A DNA stretch of 64,000 bases from Kribbella pratensis (lineage in GTDB: Bacteria > Actinomycetota > Actinomycetes > Propionibacteriales > Kribbellaceae), in contig NZ_SODP01000003.1 of assembly GCF_004365355.1 (NCBI RefSeq), forward strand, positions 1,054,001 to 1,118,000. The letters run 5' to 3'. The notes under the pieces are model-generated. The model made no database searches. It was not told the DNA's origin and saw only the letters and a list, made by a program, of their open reading frames with translations. Positions 50,298-59,499 of this stretch are shown here, in pieces (the first letter of the stretch is position 1; each line of letters starts with the position of its first letter). Position numbers and translations under genes: made by a program.

Positions 50298-51587
50298 ATG
50301 ACGGGTCTGGCAGCAGATCGGCGGACGTTCCTCAAGGGACTCGGGCTACTCGGGGCGGCCACTCTGGTCCCCGGATGCGCGACCTCGACGAAGAGTCCGG
50401 GCAGCGGCAGCGCGGCGACTGGTGAGCTCTCGCTGCAGTCCAACCTCTCCAGCGAGCAGGCCAAGGCCGCGATGGAGAAACTCGTTGCCGCGTACAACAA
50501 AACCGGCGGGTCGCAGGTCAAGCTGAACACGGTCGCCGCGGAGATCTTCCGGACCCAGCTGCCGACGTACCTGACCTCGGCGAACCCGCCGGACGTCTAC
50601 ACCTGGTACGCCGGGTCGGTCGCGGACTCGTACGCGAAGAAGGACCTGCTGCTCGACGTGACCAGCGTCTGGGACAGCATGGGCAACTACTCCAAGGCGA
50701 TGCAGTCGCTGTCGACGAGCAGCGCGGGGCAGAAGATCTTCGTGCCGACCAGCTACTACTGGTGGGGCATGTTCTACCGGAAGTCGAACTTCGCCAAGTG
50801 GGGCGTGACGCCGCCGAAGACCTGGGCCGAGTTCGTTGCCGTGTGCAAGACGATCCAGAGCAAGGGCATCCCGCCGATCGGGATCGGGCTCGGTGACACG
50901 CCGTGGGTCGCGTCGGCCTGGTTCGACTACCTGAACATCCGGATCAACGGCGCGCCGTTCCACCGCAAGCTGCTGGCCGGCGAGGGCGACTTCACCGATC
51001 CGAAGGTGAAGGCGGTCTTCACCAAGTGGCGCGAGGTGCTGCCGTACTTCGACCCGAAGGGCAAGTCGTTCCCGTTCCAGGAGGCGACGTCGGCGCTGCT
51101 CGCGGGCAAGACCGGGATGTTCCTGATCGGGACGTTCTTCGCCGACTCCGCTCCCAAGGACGCGCTGGACGACATCGACTTCTTCCAGTTCCCGATCATC
51201 GATCCCGCTGTGCCGGTTGCCGAGGAGGCGCCGACCGACGGCTACTTCGCCTCGAAGAAGGTGAAGGATCCGGAGGGTACGAAGAAGTTCCTCACCTGGC
51301 TGGCGACGCCGGAGGCGCAGAACATCTACGTGCAGAGCTCCTCCGGTACGGCGATTCCGGCCAACCCGGACGGGAAGTCCGCCGACACCGCGCTGGTGAA
51401 GAAGGGCAAGGCGATGATCGAGGGCGCCGCGGAGATCACGCAGTTCTTCAACCGCGACTCGAGCGACGCCCTCCAGCCCACGGCCGACGCCGCCCTCACC
51501 AAGTTCCTCGACAAGCCAGACCAGATCGACAAGATCCTCGCCGACTGGCAAGCCGCAGCCCAGAAGGTCTTCAAGGCGGGAGCATGA
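50298..51587 (+). CDS. ABC sugar transporter substrate-binding lipoprotein
   Basis: This 429-residue protein starts with a twin-arginine type lipoprotein signal: DRRTFLKGLGLLGAATLVPGC, with the lipobox Cys at about residue 27. The mature part is a family 1 extracellular solute-binding protein (EQAKAAMEKLVAAYNKTGGSQVKLNTV ... YLTSANPPDVYTWYAGSVADSYAKKDLLLDVTSVWD; YWWGMFYRKSNFAKWGVTPPKTWAEF; KKFLTWLATPEAQNIYV). It captures a galactoside or related oligosaccharide, judging from the co-transcribed alpha-galactosidase. Confidence 0.92.
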   Translation: MTGLAADRRTFLKGLGLLGAATLVPGCATSTKSPGSGSAATGELSLQSNLSSEQAKAAMEKLVAAYNKTGGSQVKLNTVAAEIFRTQLPTYLTSANPPDVYTWYAGSVADSYAKKDLLLDVTSVWDSMGNYSKAMQSLSTSSAGQKIFVPTSYYWWGMFYRKSNFAKWGVTPPKTWAEFVAVCKTIQSKGIPPIGIGLGDTPWVASAWFDYLNIRINGAPFHRKLLAGEGDFTDPKVKAVFTKWREVLPYFDPKGKSFPFQEATSALLAGKTGMFLIGTFFADSAPKDALDDIDFFQFPIIDPAVPVAEEAPTDGYFASKKVKDPEGTKKFLTWLATPEAQNIYVQSSSGTAIPANPDGKSADTALVKKGKAMIEGAAEITQFFNRDSSDALQPTADAALTKFLDKPDQIDKILADWQAAAQKVFKAGA

Positions 51588-51618
51588 TGTTGCTGGGCAA
51601 GAACTCCTGTGCGCTTGT

Positions 51619-51655
51619 TCCCGCCGCGCCCTGCCTCCGGCGGGGCGCGGCGGGA
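51619..51655 (+). promoter_or_regulatory. Intercistronic 13-bp hairpin between binding-protein and permease genes
   Basis: TCCCGCCGCGCCC pairs exactly with GGGCGCGGCGGGA around an 11-base loop, inside the 151-base gap between the binding-protein stop and the first permease. There is no T-run. Such hairpins often stabilise or partly terminate the message so the binding protein is made in excess. Confidence 0.7.
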
Positions 51656-51738
51656 GATAAAGACGGAGCGAAGCCAAGGGGCGTTGGCCGCCGGGCTGGG
51701 AGCGGCTCGGGTGGAGCCGGATGCGCGGAGGTGGTCGG

Positions 51739-52692
51739 ATGACGTCCACCGTGGCGGAGGCGGCGCAGCCGGTTGCCCGCTCCGGCGACCAGGCAGGCGG
51801 CGGAGCCCGCCGTCCTCGCCGGACTGGCCCACGACGAGTCTCGCCTCTCATCCTCGCCTTTGTTCTCGTCCCGTTTGTGATCGAAGCGGTGTGGGTGTTC
51901 TGGCCGGCGTTGCAGGGGTTCTGGTTGGCGTTGACGAGTTGGGACGGGTTGTCGGCGCCTCGGTTTGTGGGGTTCGGCAACTTTTCTGACATGGTGTCGG
52001 ATCCGATCTTCCGGACCGCGTTGAAGAACACGGCGATCTGGCTGGTGTTGTTCGGTGGGTTGAGTGTGATCGGCGGGTTCGGGATGGCGTTGCTGTTGCA
52101 GCGCGAGCGTCGCGGGGTCGGGATCTACCGGGCCGCGCTGTTCACCCCGGTCGTGTTCTCGCTGGTCGTCACCGCGCTGATCTGGCGTGTCTTCTACCAG
52201 CCGGATGGACTTGTCGACACGGTGTTCCGGACCGTTGGCCTGGGCAACTTCGTCCGCCCGTGGCTCGCCGACCCCGACACCGCGCTGTACGCCGTGATCG
52301 TGCCGGCGCTCTGGCGACAGATCGGGTACGTGATGGTGCTGTACCTGGCCGGCCTGAAGGCGGTCGACCCCGCACTGTACGAAGCGGCGAAGGTCGACGG
52401 CGCATCGGCCTGGCAGCGCACGCGGTATGTGACGATCCCGCAGCTCAAGGGCGTGAACTCCGTCGTCCTGTCGGTGATCGTGATCGACTCGCTGCGATCC
52501 TTCGACATCGTCTGGTCGATGACGAGGGGCGGGCCGTACCACTCCTCCGAGCTGCTCAGCACGTACATGTACTCGACCGCGTTCCAGTCCACGCAGCTCG
52601 GCTACGCGTCGGCGCTCGCTGTGGTGATCTTCCTGCTCGCCCTGGCCGTGATCCTCGGCTACCTGATCCGCGCCTTCCGGGAGGAATCGTGA
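51739..52692 (+). CDS. ABC sugar transporter permease 1
   Basis: This 317-residue protein starts at the ATG at 51739 after CGGAGGTGG. Six membrane helices are seen: PLILAFVLVPFVIEAVWVFWPAL, TAIWLVLFGGLSVIGGFGMALLL, ALFTPVVFSLVVTALIWRVFY, ALYAVIVPALWRQIGYVMVLYLAGL, VVLSVIVIDSLRSFDIV, and ASALAVVIFLLALAVILGYLI. The EAA loop is EAAKVDGASAWQRTRYVTIPQL, which docks a MalK/MsiK-type ATPase. It is MalF/UgpA-like. The 4-base GTGA overlap couples it to permease 2. Confidence 0.93.
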   Translation: MTSTVAEAAQPVARSGDQAGGGARRPRRTGPRRVSPLILAFVLVPFVIEAVWVFWPALQGFWLALTSWDGLSAPRFVGFGNFSDMVSDPIFRTALKNTAIWLVLFGGLSVIGGFGMALLLQRERRGVGIYRAALFTPVVFSLVVTALIWRVFYQPDGLVDTVFRTVGLGNFVRPWLADPDTALYAVIVPALWRQIGYVMVLYLAGLKAVDPALYEAAKVDGASAWQRTRYVTIPQLKGVNSVVLSVIVIDSLRSFDIVWSMTRGGPYHSSELLSTYMYSTAFQSTQLGYASALAVVIFLLALAVILGYLIRAFREES

Positions 52693-53504
52693 TTCGCCGT
52701 ACCGGGTACCACGTGGCGATGTCGATCGTGTCGTTCCTGTGGGTCGCGCCGATCCTGTGGGTGGTCGTGATCTCGTTCCGCAGCTTCGACGACGTCGCCG
52801 CGAACGGACTGGGATCGTTGCCGCATTCGTTCACGTTCTCGACGTACAAGTCGGCCTGGGAGGACGCGGACGAGTTCCGGGCGCTGATCAACAGTCTGCT
52901 CGTGACGATCCCGGCGGTGCTGCTGAGCCTCGGGCTGGCCTCGATCGCGGCGTACGGGCTGGCGCGCTACTCGATCCCGTTCCGGCGGACGATCCTGTTG
53001 CTGATGTTGATGGGCAACCTGTTGCCGCCGCAGATCCTGCTGATCCCGATCTCCCGGTTCGTGGAGTTGATCGGGTACTACGACACGCTCATCGCGCTGA
53101 TCGCCGTCCATGTCGGGTTCGGGCTCGGGTTCTACACGTTCGTGCTGCACGGCTTCATGCGGGACCTGCCGCGCGAGATCCAGGAGGCGGCGACGATCGA
53201 CGGCGCGGGACCGGGTCGCATCTACTCGAGTGTGATCCTGCCGTTGACGCGGCCGGCGCTGGCCGCGCTCGGTGCGCTGTCGTTCACGTGGATCTTCAAC
53301 GATCTGCTGTGGTCGATCACGGTGATCCGCTCCGGCGAGAAGATGCCGGTCACACCGGCTCTGCTCGGTCTGCAAGGGCTGTTCGTATCGTCGTGGAACG
53401 TGATCGCCGCCGGCACCGTGATCGCGGCCGTGCCGACAGTGGCAGTGTTCCTTCGTTTCCAGAAGCACTTCGTGGGCGGGCTGGCGATCGGAGCCGTGAA
53501 GTGA
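52689..53504 (+). CDS. ABC sugar transporter permease 2
   Basis: This 271-residue protein starts at the GTG at 52689 (VIRRTGYHVAMSIVSFLWVAPILWVVVISFRSFDDV), overlapping the permease 1 stop. MalG/UgpE-type features are LLLMLMGNLLPPQILLIPISRFVELIGYYDT, the EAA loop IQEAATIDGAGPGRIYSSVILPLTRPALAALGALSFTWIFNDLLW, and a terminal VFLRFQKHFVGGLAIGAVK. It overlaps the GH36 gene by 4 bases (GTGA), so transport and hydrolysis are made together. No ATPase gene follows. Confidence 0.93.
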   Translation: MIRRTGYHVAMSIVSFLWVAPILWVVVISFRSFDDVAANGLGSLPHSFTFSTYKSAWEDADEFRALINSLLVTIPAVLLSLGLASIAAYGLARYSIPFRRTILLLMLMGNLLPPQILLIPISRFVELIGYYDTLIALIAVHVGFGLGFYTFVLHGFMRDLPREIQEAATIDGAGPGRIYSSVILPLTRPALAALGALSFTWIFNDLLWSITVIRSGEKMPVTPALLGLQGLFVSSWNVIAAGTVIAAVPTVAVFLRFQKHFVGGLAIGAVK

Positions 53505-55474
53505 GGACGTGGACGCTACGCGGTACGACGACGTCGTACGTCGTCGGCGTCCCCTCGCATGGTCAGTGGGCGCAGCTGGTTGCCTGGGGCCCGCATGAGG
53601 GTCTGGCACCCGTCGAGATCGTCGGCACGGAACACTTCGTCCCCCGCGCGGATGTCGAGCCGCTGGAGTACGCCGTCCGCGGGGTCAGGTACACGGCGCC
53701 GGTGGACCTGGTCGTGTCCACTCCTGGGGGAACGGACGAGTTCCGGCCTGTCTTCGTGGAGGCTCGTGAGGACGACCACCTCGAGCTCGAGTTCGTCGAG
53801 ACCATCCGGCTCGTCCTGCATTACCGGATGGTCGGCGACGTGCTGGAGCGCTGGGTCTCGGTCCGCAACGACGGGACCGACGAGCTGACGCTTCATCGGC
53901 ACGACTCGGCCGGGTTCGTGGTGCCCGGTGAGAACACGGTCAAGTACCTGTGGGGCGAGTGGAACAGCGAGTTCCGGCAGGCTTCGGTGACGTTGCCGCG
54001 GGGCCGGTTCACGATCGGAAGTGCGCAGGGGATCACCGGGCACTCGTACTCGCCGTTCCTGGCGACCGAGGGGGACGTCGCGTACGGCGTACAGCTCGCG
54101 TGGTCCGGATCGTGGGAGATGTCAGCCGACGTCGACACCACCGGACTGCTTCGAATCCAGGCAGGGCGCGTGTCGTCGAGCCAGGGGATCGCGCTCGCGC
54201 CGGGGGAGACGTGGGAGTCGCCGAAGGCTGTCGGGGCTTGTAGCGCGGAAGGCGCCGACGGACTCGCGCGCGCTTTCCACGACTACGAGCGCGCGGGGTC
54301 GCGGACGCGGATGCCGCATGTGTTGTACAACTCGTGGTTCGCGACCGAGTTCGACATCCGGGCAGAGCATCAGCTCGAGCTGGCACGGCGGGCGGCGAGT
54401 ATCGGCGTCGAGACCTTCGTGGTGGACGACGGATGGTTCGTCGGGCGGTCGGACGACACAGGTGGGCTCGGTGACTGGGAGGTCGACCCGCAGAAGTTCC
54501 CCGAGGGGCTGGACGGTTTCATCACCCGACTGCGCGGGTTGGGTCTTGATTTCGGTTTGTGGATCGAGCCTGAATCGGTCAGCCCGAAGGCGCAGCTGGC
54601 CCAGGATCATCCAGAATGGATCCTGCGGACGGACGGCTTGGAGCCGGTGCTGGTGCGGAACCAGTTGCTGCTCGATCTGAGTCGGGACGATGTCCGCGAG
54701 TTCATCTGGAGCACGCTGGACCGCCTGTTGTCGACGTACGACATCAAGTACCTGAAGTGGGACGCGAATCGGCCGCGCTTGGACTCCGGCGATCAACGCC
54801 GCGATCTCGACGGCCGGGTAGTGGCGAATCTCTACGCGATCCTGGATCGGTTGAGGGACCGGCACCCGTCGGTGTACGTCGAGGGGTGTGCCGGCGGCGG
54901 GGCTCGGGTCGATCTGGGGATGGCCTCGCGCGTCGACACGTTGTGGCCGAGTGACAACACAGCCCCGCTGGATCGGCTCAGGATTCAGGAGGGTTTCCGG
55001 ACCGGGTTCGCGCCGCACCTGATGAGCTCGTGGGTGACCGATGCCATCGGCACCCATGACGGTCGCGAGCGCTCGCTCGACTTCCGGTTCCATGTCGCGA
55101 TGGCCGGCGTACTCGGGATCGGCGCTGACCTGTCCCGGTGGACCGACGAGCAGTTGAAGACGGCAACTCGTCATATCGAGCAGTACAAGGGCTTTCGAGA
55201 GTTGATTGCCAATAGCAAGGTCTATGGGCTGTCGGCCGGCGTGCAGTACGTCGGCACCGAGCTGTCCGTGGTGTTCCTGTGGGAGACCGGTGACGGCAAT
55301 GTGCGTGGCACGCTGCCGACCCGGCCGCGGCGGGTGCCGCTGGCCGGGCTGGATCCGGCGAAGAACTACCGGGTGGGATCGGAGACCTACCCGGGCAGCT
55401 ACCTGCTGCAGGTCGGGGTCGCGTTCGACGGCCCGGCCGACTCGCAGTGCCTGATCGTCGAGGCACTGGACTGA
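53501..55474 (+). CDS. Alpha-galactosidase, GH36 family (cytoplasmic)
   Basis: This 657-residue protein starts at a GTG overlapping the permease stop. There is no signal peptide. The N-terminal beta-supersandwich has WVSVRNDGTDELTLHRHDSAGFVVPGENTVKYLWGEWNSEFR. The TIM barrel contains VLYNSWFATEFDI, VETFVVDDGWF, the nucleophile Asp421 in YLKWDANRPR and the acid/base Asp485 in PSDNTAPLDRLRIQEGF. It hydrolyses alpha-1,6-galactosides such as melibiose or raffinose-type sugars after import, releasing galactose for the oxidative pathway. Confidence 0.95.
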   Translation: MRTWTLRGTTTSYVVGVPSHGQWAQLVAWGPHEGLAPVEIVGTEHFVPRADVEPLEYAVRGVRYTAPVDLVVSTPGGTDEFRPVFVEAREDDHLELEFVETIRLVLHYRMVGDVLERWVSVRNDGTDELTLHRHDSAGFVVPGENTVKYLWGEWNSEFRQASVTLPRGRFTIGSAQGITGHSYSPFLATEGDVAYGVQLAWSGSWEMSADVDTTGLLRIQAGRVSSSQGIALAPGETWESPKAVGACSAEGADGLARAFHDYERAGSRTRMPHVLYNSWFATEFDIRAEHQLELARRAASIGVETFVVDDGWFVGRSDDTGGLGDWEVDPQKFPEGLDGFITRLRGLGLDFGLWIEPESVSPKAQLAQDHPEWILRTDGLEPVLVRNQLLLDLSRDDVREFIWSTLDRLLSTYDIKYLKWDANRPRLDSGDQRRDLDGRVVANLYAILDRLRDRHPSVYVEGCAGGGARVDLGMASRVDTLWPSDNTAPLDRLRIQEGFRTGFAPHLMSSWVTDAIGTHDGRERSLDFRFHVAMAGVLGIGADLSRWTDEQLKTATRHIEQYKGFRELIANSKVYGLSAGVQYVGTELSVVFLWETGDGNVRGTLPTRPRRVPLAGLDPAKNYRVGSETYPGSYLLQVGVAFDGPADSQCLIVEALD

Positions 55475-55521
55475 CCCCCGTTCCGCTCAACGACAGTGCT
55501 TTCTCTTGAAGGGGACAACTG

Positions 55522-57615
55522 ATGAGGCGATTCCTGGGTGGGGTGATCGCGGCGGCACTGGTGGCCGGCGCGTTCGCGGCCACCACGACCCCGGCTGTGG
55601 CGGCTCAGGCCACAGCTACAGCTACCGCGCCAGCCGCCGCACCAGCCACAGTGCTCAGCCCAACGCCGTACATGGGCTGGAACACGTACTACGGTCTCGG
55701 CGGCGACTTCACCGAGGACACGATCAAGTCCGTAGCGGACTCCCTCGTGAGCCGCGGTCTCGCGAAGGCCGGCTACGACATCGTCTGGCTGGACGGGGGC
55801 TGGCAGGCCGACCAGTCCCGCAGCGCGGCCGGTGACCTGGTCCCGAACCCGGCCAAGTTCCCGAACGGTCTGAAGCCGCTCGTCGACTACATCCACAGCA
55901 AGGGCCTGAAGGCCGGCATCTACACCGACGCCGGTCCGTACATCCCGGGCAAGTGCGGTCTCGGCAGCGGCGGCTACTACCAGCACGATGCCGACACCTT
56001 CGCGGCCTGGGGCTTCGACGCGGTCAAGGTCGACTATCTGTGCGGCATCGCGGCCCACCTGGACCCGAAGACGGTCTACACCGAGTTCGCCCAGGCGCTG
56101 CGGAACAACGCGAGCCACCGGCCGATGATCTTCAACCTCTGCAACCCGGTCACGTCGCCGGACTGGGGCAACTACCCCGAGTCCCAGCAGTCGATCAACT
56201 CCTGGTCGTACGCGCCGGCGATCGCGCAGTCGTGGCGCACGTACACCGATGTCGGCTTCCAGGGTGACATCAAGTTCAAGGACGTACTGCGCAACTACGA
56301 CGCGAACGCGCGGCACCCGGAAGTCGTCAAGCCGGGCGCGTTCGGTGACCCGGACTACCTGGCTCCCGAGCTTGGGATGACCGACGAGGAGTTCCGGACG
56401 CAGCTCACGCTGTGGGCCGTTGCGGCTGCTCCGCTGGTCGTCGGCAGCGACATACGGAAGCTGTCCGCGACGACGATCGGGATGCTGACGGATCCTGACG
56501 TCGTCGCGATCAACCAGGACAAGGCCGCAGTACAGGCGGTCCGGGTCGGCGCGGCTGGCACGACGGAGACATGGGTCAAGCGGCTCGCTGATGGCGGTCG
56601 CGCTGTCGTACTGCTGAACCGGGGCGACAGCGCGAAGACGCTGACCACGACTGCGTCGGCAGTCGGTCTGCAGGGCTCGCGGTTCACGCTGAAGAACGCA
56701 TGGACCGACAAGGTGACCGAGAGCGGCGGCGTGATCAGCGCGGCGGTCCCGGCGCACGGTACGGCGCTCTTCCGCGTCGAGCCGGCTCGCGGCGTACCGG
56801 GGGTGCCGCACGTGACGGCCGGGATTCCACAGGTGACGAAGGTCGGCACGGATGCTCAGCCGGCGGATGCTGCTCCGGTTGTTGCCGGTGGCGACGAGTT
56901 GACGGTTCAGGTCAATGTCCGCAATGACGGCGTACTGCCGGTATTCCAGCCGACCGTCACTGTTGCTGGCGGCAACGGGTGGACCGTCAAGCCGTTGTCC
57001 GAGGCACCCGCGGTCCTTGCTGGTGGCGAGCAGGCGAACTTCACCTTCACGGTCAAGCTGCCCGCCGGTGCGACTCCCGGCACGGCGAGCGTCACCGCGC
57101 TGACGGCATACCAAACGGTATTGTATGGAGCGCAAAAGCAGACGACCGCGCTGTCGTCAATCGTGATTGCGCCGGCGCCGCCGAGTGGGACCGTGCCGCT
57201 GTCGCACCACGACTGGATCACGGCGACCAGCGGTTGGATGTCGCCGACCATCGACCAGAGCGTCGGCGGCGGTAATCCGATCAAGCTCACCGGGACGACG
57301 TACCCGACCGGTATCGGCGTCGCCTCCCCGTCGCTCATTCGCTACTACCTCGGCAAGTCGTGTTCGCGGCTGACCGGTGTGGCGGGCATCGACGACGTGG
57401 TCAGCAACGTCGACACGGCGGGCGGCACGTCCACCTTCCAGGTTGTCGGCGACGGCAAGGTCCTGTTCGACAGCGGCACCGTCGACCGCTTCACCCCGAA
57501 GCAGTTCGACGTGGACCTCACCGGCGTACGCGTCCTCGACCTGGTCGTCGGCGACGCAGGCGACGGCGGCTACAACGACCGCGCCGACTGGGCCGCACCA
57601 ACCGCAACCTGCTGA
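55522..57615 (+). CDS. Secreted alpha-galactosidase, GH27 family, with NPCBM-type domains
   Basis: This 697-residue protein starts at the ATG at 55522. The signal peptide is RRFLGGVIAAALVAGAFAATTTPAVAA. The GH27 barrel has TPYMGWNTYYGLGG, YDIVWLDGGWQ, GIYTDAGPY, the nucleophile Asp171 (AVKVDYLCG) and the acid/base Asp243 (WRTYTDVGF). From about residue 440 a NEW3/alpha-galactosidase-associated domain (TVQVNVRNDGVLPVFQPTVTVAGG) and then an NPCBM domain (LSHHDWITATSGWMSPTIDQSVGGGNPIKLTGTTYPTGIGVASPS ... GDGGYNDRADW) follow. It is extracellular and cleaves alpha-galactosyl ends of polymers. It is followed by a 12-bp terminator. Confidence 0.95.
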   Translation: MRRFLGGVIAAALVAGAFAATTTPAVAAQATATATAPAAAPATVLSPTPYMGWNTYYGLGGDFTEDTIKSVADSLVSRGLAKAGYDIVWLDGGWQADQSRSAAGDLVPNPAKFPNGLKPLVDYIHSKGLKAGIYTDAGPYIPGKCGLGSGGYYQHDADTFAAWGFDAVKVDYLCGIAAHLDPKTVYTEFAQALRNNASHRPMIFNLCNPVTSPDWGNYPESQQSINSWSYAPAIAQSWRTYTDVGFQGDIKFKDVLRNYDANARHPEVVKPGAFGDPDYLAPELGMTDEEFRTQLTLWAVAAAPLVVGSDIRKLSATTIGMLTDPDVVAINQDKAAVQAVRVGAAGTTETWVKRLADGGRAVVLLNRGDSAKTLTTTASAVGLQGSRFTLKNAWTDKVTESGGVISAAVPAHGTALFRVEPARGVPGVPHVTAGIPQVTKVGTDAQPADAAPVVAGGDELTVQVNVRNDGVLPVFQPTVTVAGGNGWTVKPLSEAPAVLAGGEQANFTFTVKLPAGATPGTASVTALTAYQTVLYGAQKQTTALSSIVIAPAPPSGTVPLSHHDWITATSGWMSPTIDQSVGGGNPIKLTGTTYPTGIGVASPSLIRYYLGKSCSRLTGVAGIDDVVSNVDTAGGTSTFQVVGDGKVLFDSGTVDRFTPKQFDVDLTGVRVLDLVVGDAGDGGYNDRADWAAPTATC

Positions 57616-57619
57616 TGAG

Positions 57620-57647
57620 GTGGGTGGACCGGCAACGGTCCACCCAC
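57620..57647 (+). terminator. Hairpin terminator after GH27 gene
   Basis: GTGGGTGGACCG-GCAA-CGGTCCACCCAC is a perfect 12-bp stem with a 4-base loop, 4 bases after the GH27 stop. It lies in the gap between two converging genes and could act in both directions. Confidence 0.75.
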
Positions 57648-57760
57648 GCCTCGGACGTGTGGCACTGACCAAAGTCCCTCTCACCCGCCCGCCCACGCTC
57701 AGCACGGGCCCGGCGACGGCCCACCGGCCGCGTTGGTCAGTGTCACAGATCCGCAGCTTC

Positions 57761-59362
57761 TCAGCGCCAGTCGACTTCGGTCGACCGGAGCCAGGTCCAG
57801 GTGCGGTTCCGCCAGGCCGGAGATTGTTGTGCGAGGCGTGCGGAGTACTCCGGCCAGTCGGTGGCGGTTTGGTGGGACCACGCCTTCTCGGCGGCGCCGG
57901 GGAGGCGGGGGAGGAGCATGAGTTCGAGGTCCTCCGGGCTGGTGATGCTTTCGCACCAGATTGCGGCCTCGACGCCGGCTATCTGGTCGGCGGAGTCGAT
58001 GCCGGGCAGGCCGTCGACCGGATCCCACGAGACGCCGTGCTCGATCGAGGCGGCGCCGTAGAACTCCAGCCCGAGACGCTTGCGGGCCTCCTCCTGGTCC
58101 GGGTCCGAGGACGCGTCGGCGTGCGGACGGTCGAAGTACAGCCAGGTGACCGGGGAGACGATCAGCTTGGTGCCTTGCTCGAGCGCCTTCGGGGCGTCGT
58201 ACTTCGCCTTGCGCAGACCCTCGACCAGGATCGGCAGCAGGTCCTCGGGCGGCGTCGGGAGGTCGGGGTTCTGCACCATCGAGTCGACGTCGAGGTCCAG
58301 CCAGTACTGCACGACGTCCGCGGAGTCGAGGTCGGCGCGGGCGATCTCCTGCCACCCGACGACCTTCTTCCCGCGGGCGCGGACAAGCGCGGCAGCCTTC
58401 TCGACGAACGCCACGTGGTCCTCGTCGGACATCCCCCACGTCTCGTCACCGCCGATGTGCACGTACGCACTCTGCGGGAACTGCGGGATGACAGCATCCA
58501 GCACGTCCTCGACGAACGCCCACGTCTCGTCGCGACCGGGGTCGAGCGTGTTCAGCTGCAGACTGTCGCCGTTCCCCAGGTCAACGCTACGAATCTCGTC
58601 GGGCCCGAGCTCCGGATAAGCCTTGAACACCGCAGAAGTGTGCCCCGGCATGTCGATCTCCGGTACGACGGTCACGTAGCGGTCAGCGGCGTACTGCACG
58701 AGCTCGGAAAGCTCTGCCCGCGTGTAGTAACCACCCGGCCGATCCCCGATCGCTCCAGCCGCTCCCACCTCGGTCAACAACGGCCGCGACGGCACCTCAA
58801 CCCGCCACCCTTGATCGTCCGTCAGATGCAGGTGCAGCACGTTGAGCTTGTACAGCGCGAGCATGTCGATCACCCGCCGCACCTCGTCCGGCCCGTGAAA
58901 GGCCCGCACTACATCAAGCGACAACCCACGCCACGCGAACCTGGGCCCGTCGATGACGCGGGCGGCCGGCAACACCGCCGTACCGTCTGCGGCTGCGGTC
59001 GAGATGAGCTGGCGGAGCGAGGTGAGCCCACGGTGCACCGCCTCCGCCGTCGGGCCCCAGACGCGCACGCCTTCGCTGGTGATCTCGAGCCCGTAGCGTT
59101 CGTCGGCGCTCGCGTTGCCGTCGGCCCGAAGACCCGCGGCCGGGGCCAGGCCGTCGATGCCGTCGCTGTCGATCAGCACGGTGATGCCGGCCGATCCGGG
59201 GAACAGCGCGATACCGGCGTCGACCTGGACGTCGGCGACGAAGCGCTCGGCGAGCCCGGCGAGTTCAGGAGACTGGACAACGACGCCCAGACCGTCGGTC
59301 ACGACGAAGGTGCCGTCGTGGGTGGTCGTCGTCGCGGGTGCCGGGATGAGCGGGAGGTTCAT
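57761..59362 (-). CDS. Beta-N-acetylhexosaminidase, GH20 family
   Basis: This 533-residue protein starts at the ATG at 59362 and has no signal peptide, so it is probably cytoplasmic. A GH20b-type N-terminal domain (about 1-140) precedes the barrel with FAWRGLSLDVVRAFHGPDEVRRVIDMLALYKLNVLHLHLTDDQGWRVEVPS, TVVPEIDMPGHTSAVFKAYPEL and the catalytic Asp306-Glu307 pair in HIGGDETWG. It releases GlcNAc or GalNAc by substrate-assisted catalysis. It could process chitobiose (chitinase at 33.9 kb) or glycan fragments from the sialidase/galactosidase block. Confidence 0.94.
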   Translation of the reverse strand: MNLPLIPAPATTTTHDGTFVVTDGLGVVVQSPELAGLAERFVADVQVDAGIALFPGSAGITVLIDSDGIDGLAPAAGLRADGNASADERYGLEITSEGVRVWGPTAEAVHRGLTSLRQLISTAAADGTAVLPAARVIDGPRFAWRGLSLDVVRAFHGPDEVRRVIDMLALYKLNVLHLHLTDDQGWRVEVPSRPLLTEVGAAGAIGDRPGGYYTRAELSELVQYAADRYVTVVPEIDMPGHTSAVFKAYPELGPDEIRSVDLGNGDSLQLNTLDPGRDETWAFVEDVLDAVIPQFPQSAYVHIGGDETWGMSDEDHVAFVEKAAALVRARGKKVVGWQEIARADLDSADVVQYWLDLDVDSMVQNPDLPTPPEDLLPILVEGLRKAKYDAPKALEQGTKLIVSPVTWLYFDRPHADASSDPDQEEARKRLGLEFYGAASIEHGVSWDPVDGLPGIDSADQIAGVEAAIWCESITSPEDLELMLLPRLPGAAEKAWSHQTATDWPEYSARLAQQSPAWRNRTWTWLRSTEVDWR

Positions 59363-59499
59363 GAGACTCCTGACGGATGCGGGGTCAGGCGGATGTGTGT
59401 CCGCAGCGTACTTCGCGGCGCCGGCGGATTCTTTGCGGCCTTGACGCCGGCATCGCTCGACCGGGTGACGCAGGAAGGCAGACCCGTCATAGTCGATGT

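Noticed and set aside
43140..59362. Galactoside block read as a recently acquired island
   Set aside because: No integrase, tRNA target, flanking repeats or change in base composition was seen at its borders; the initiator tRNA is over 25 kb away.
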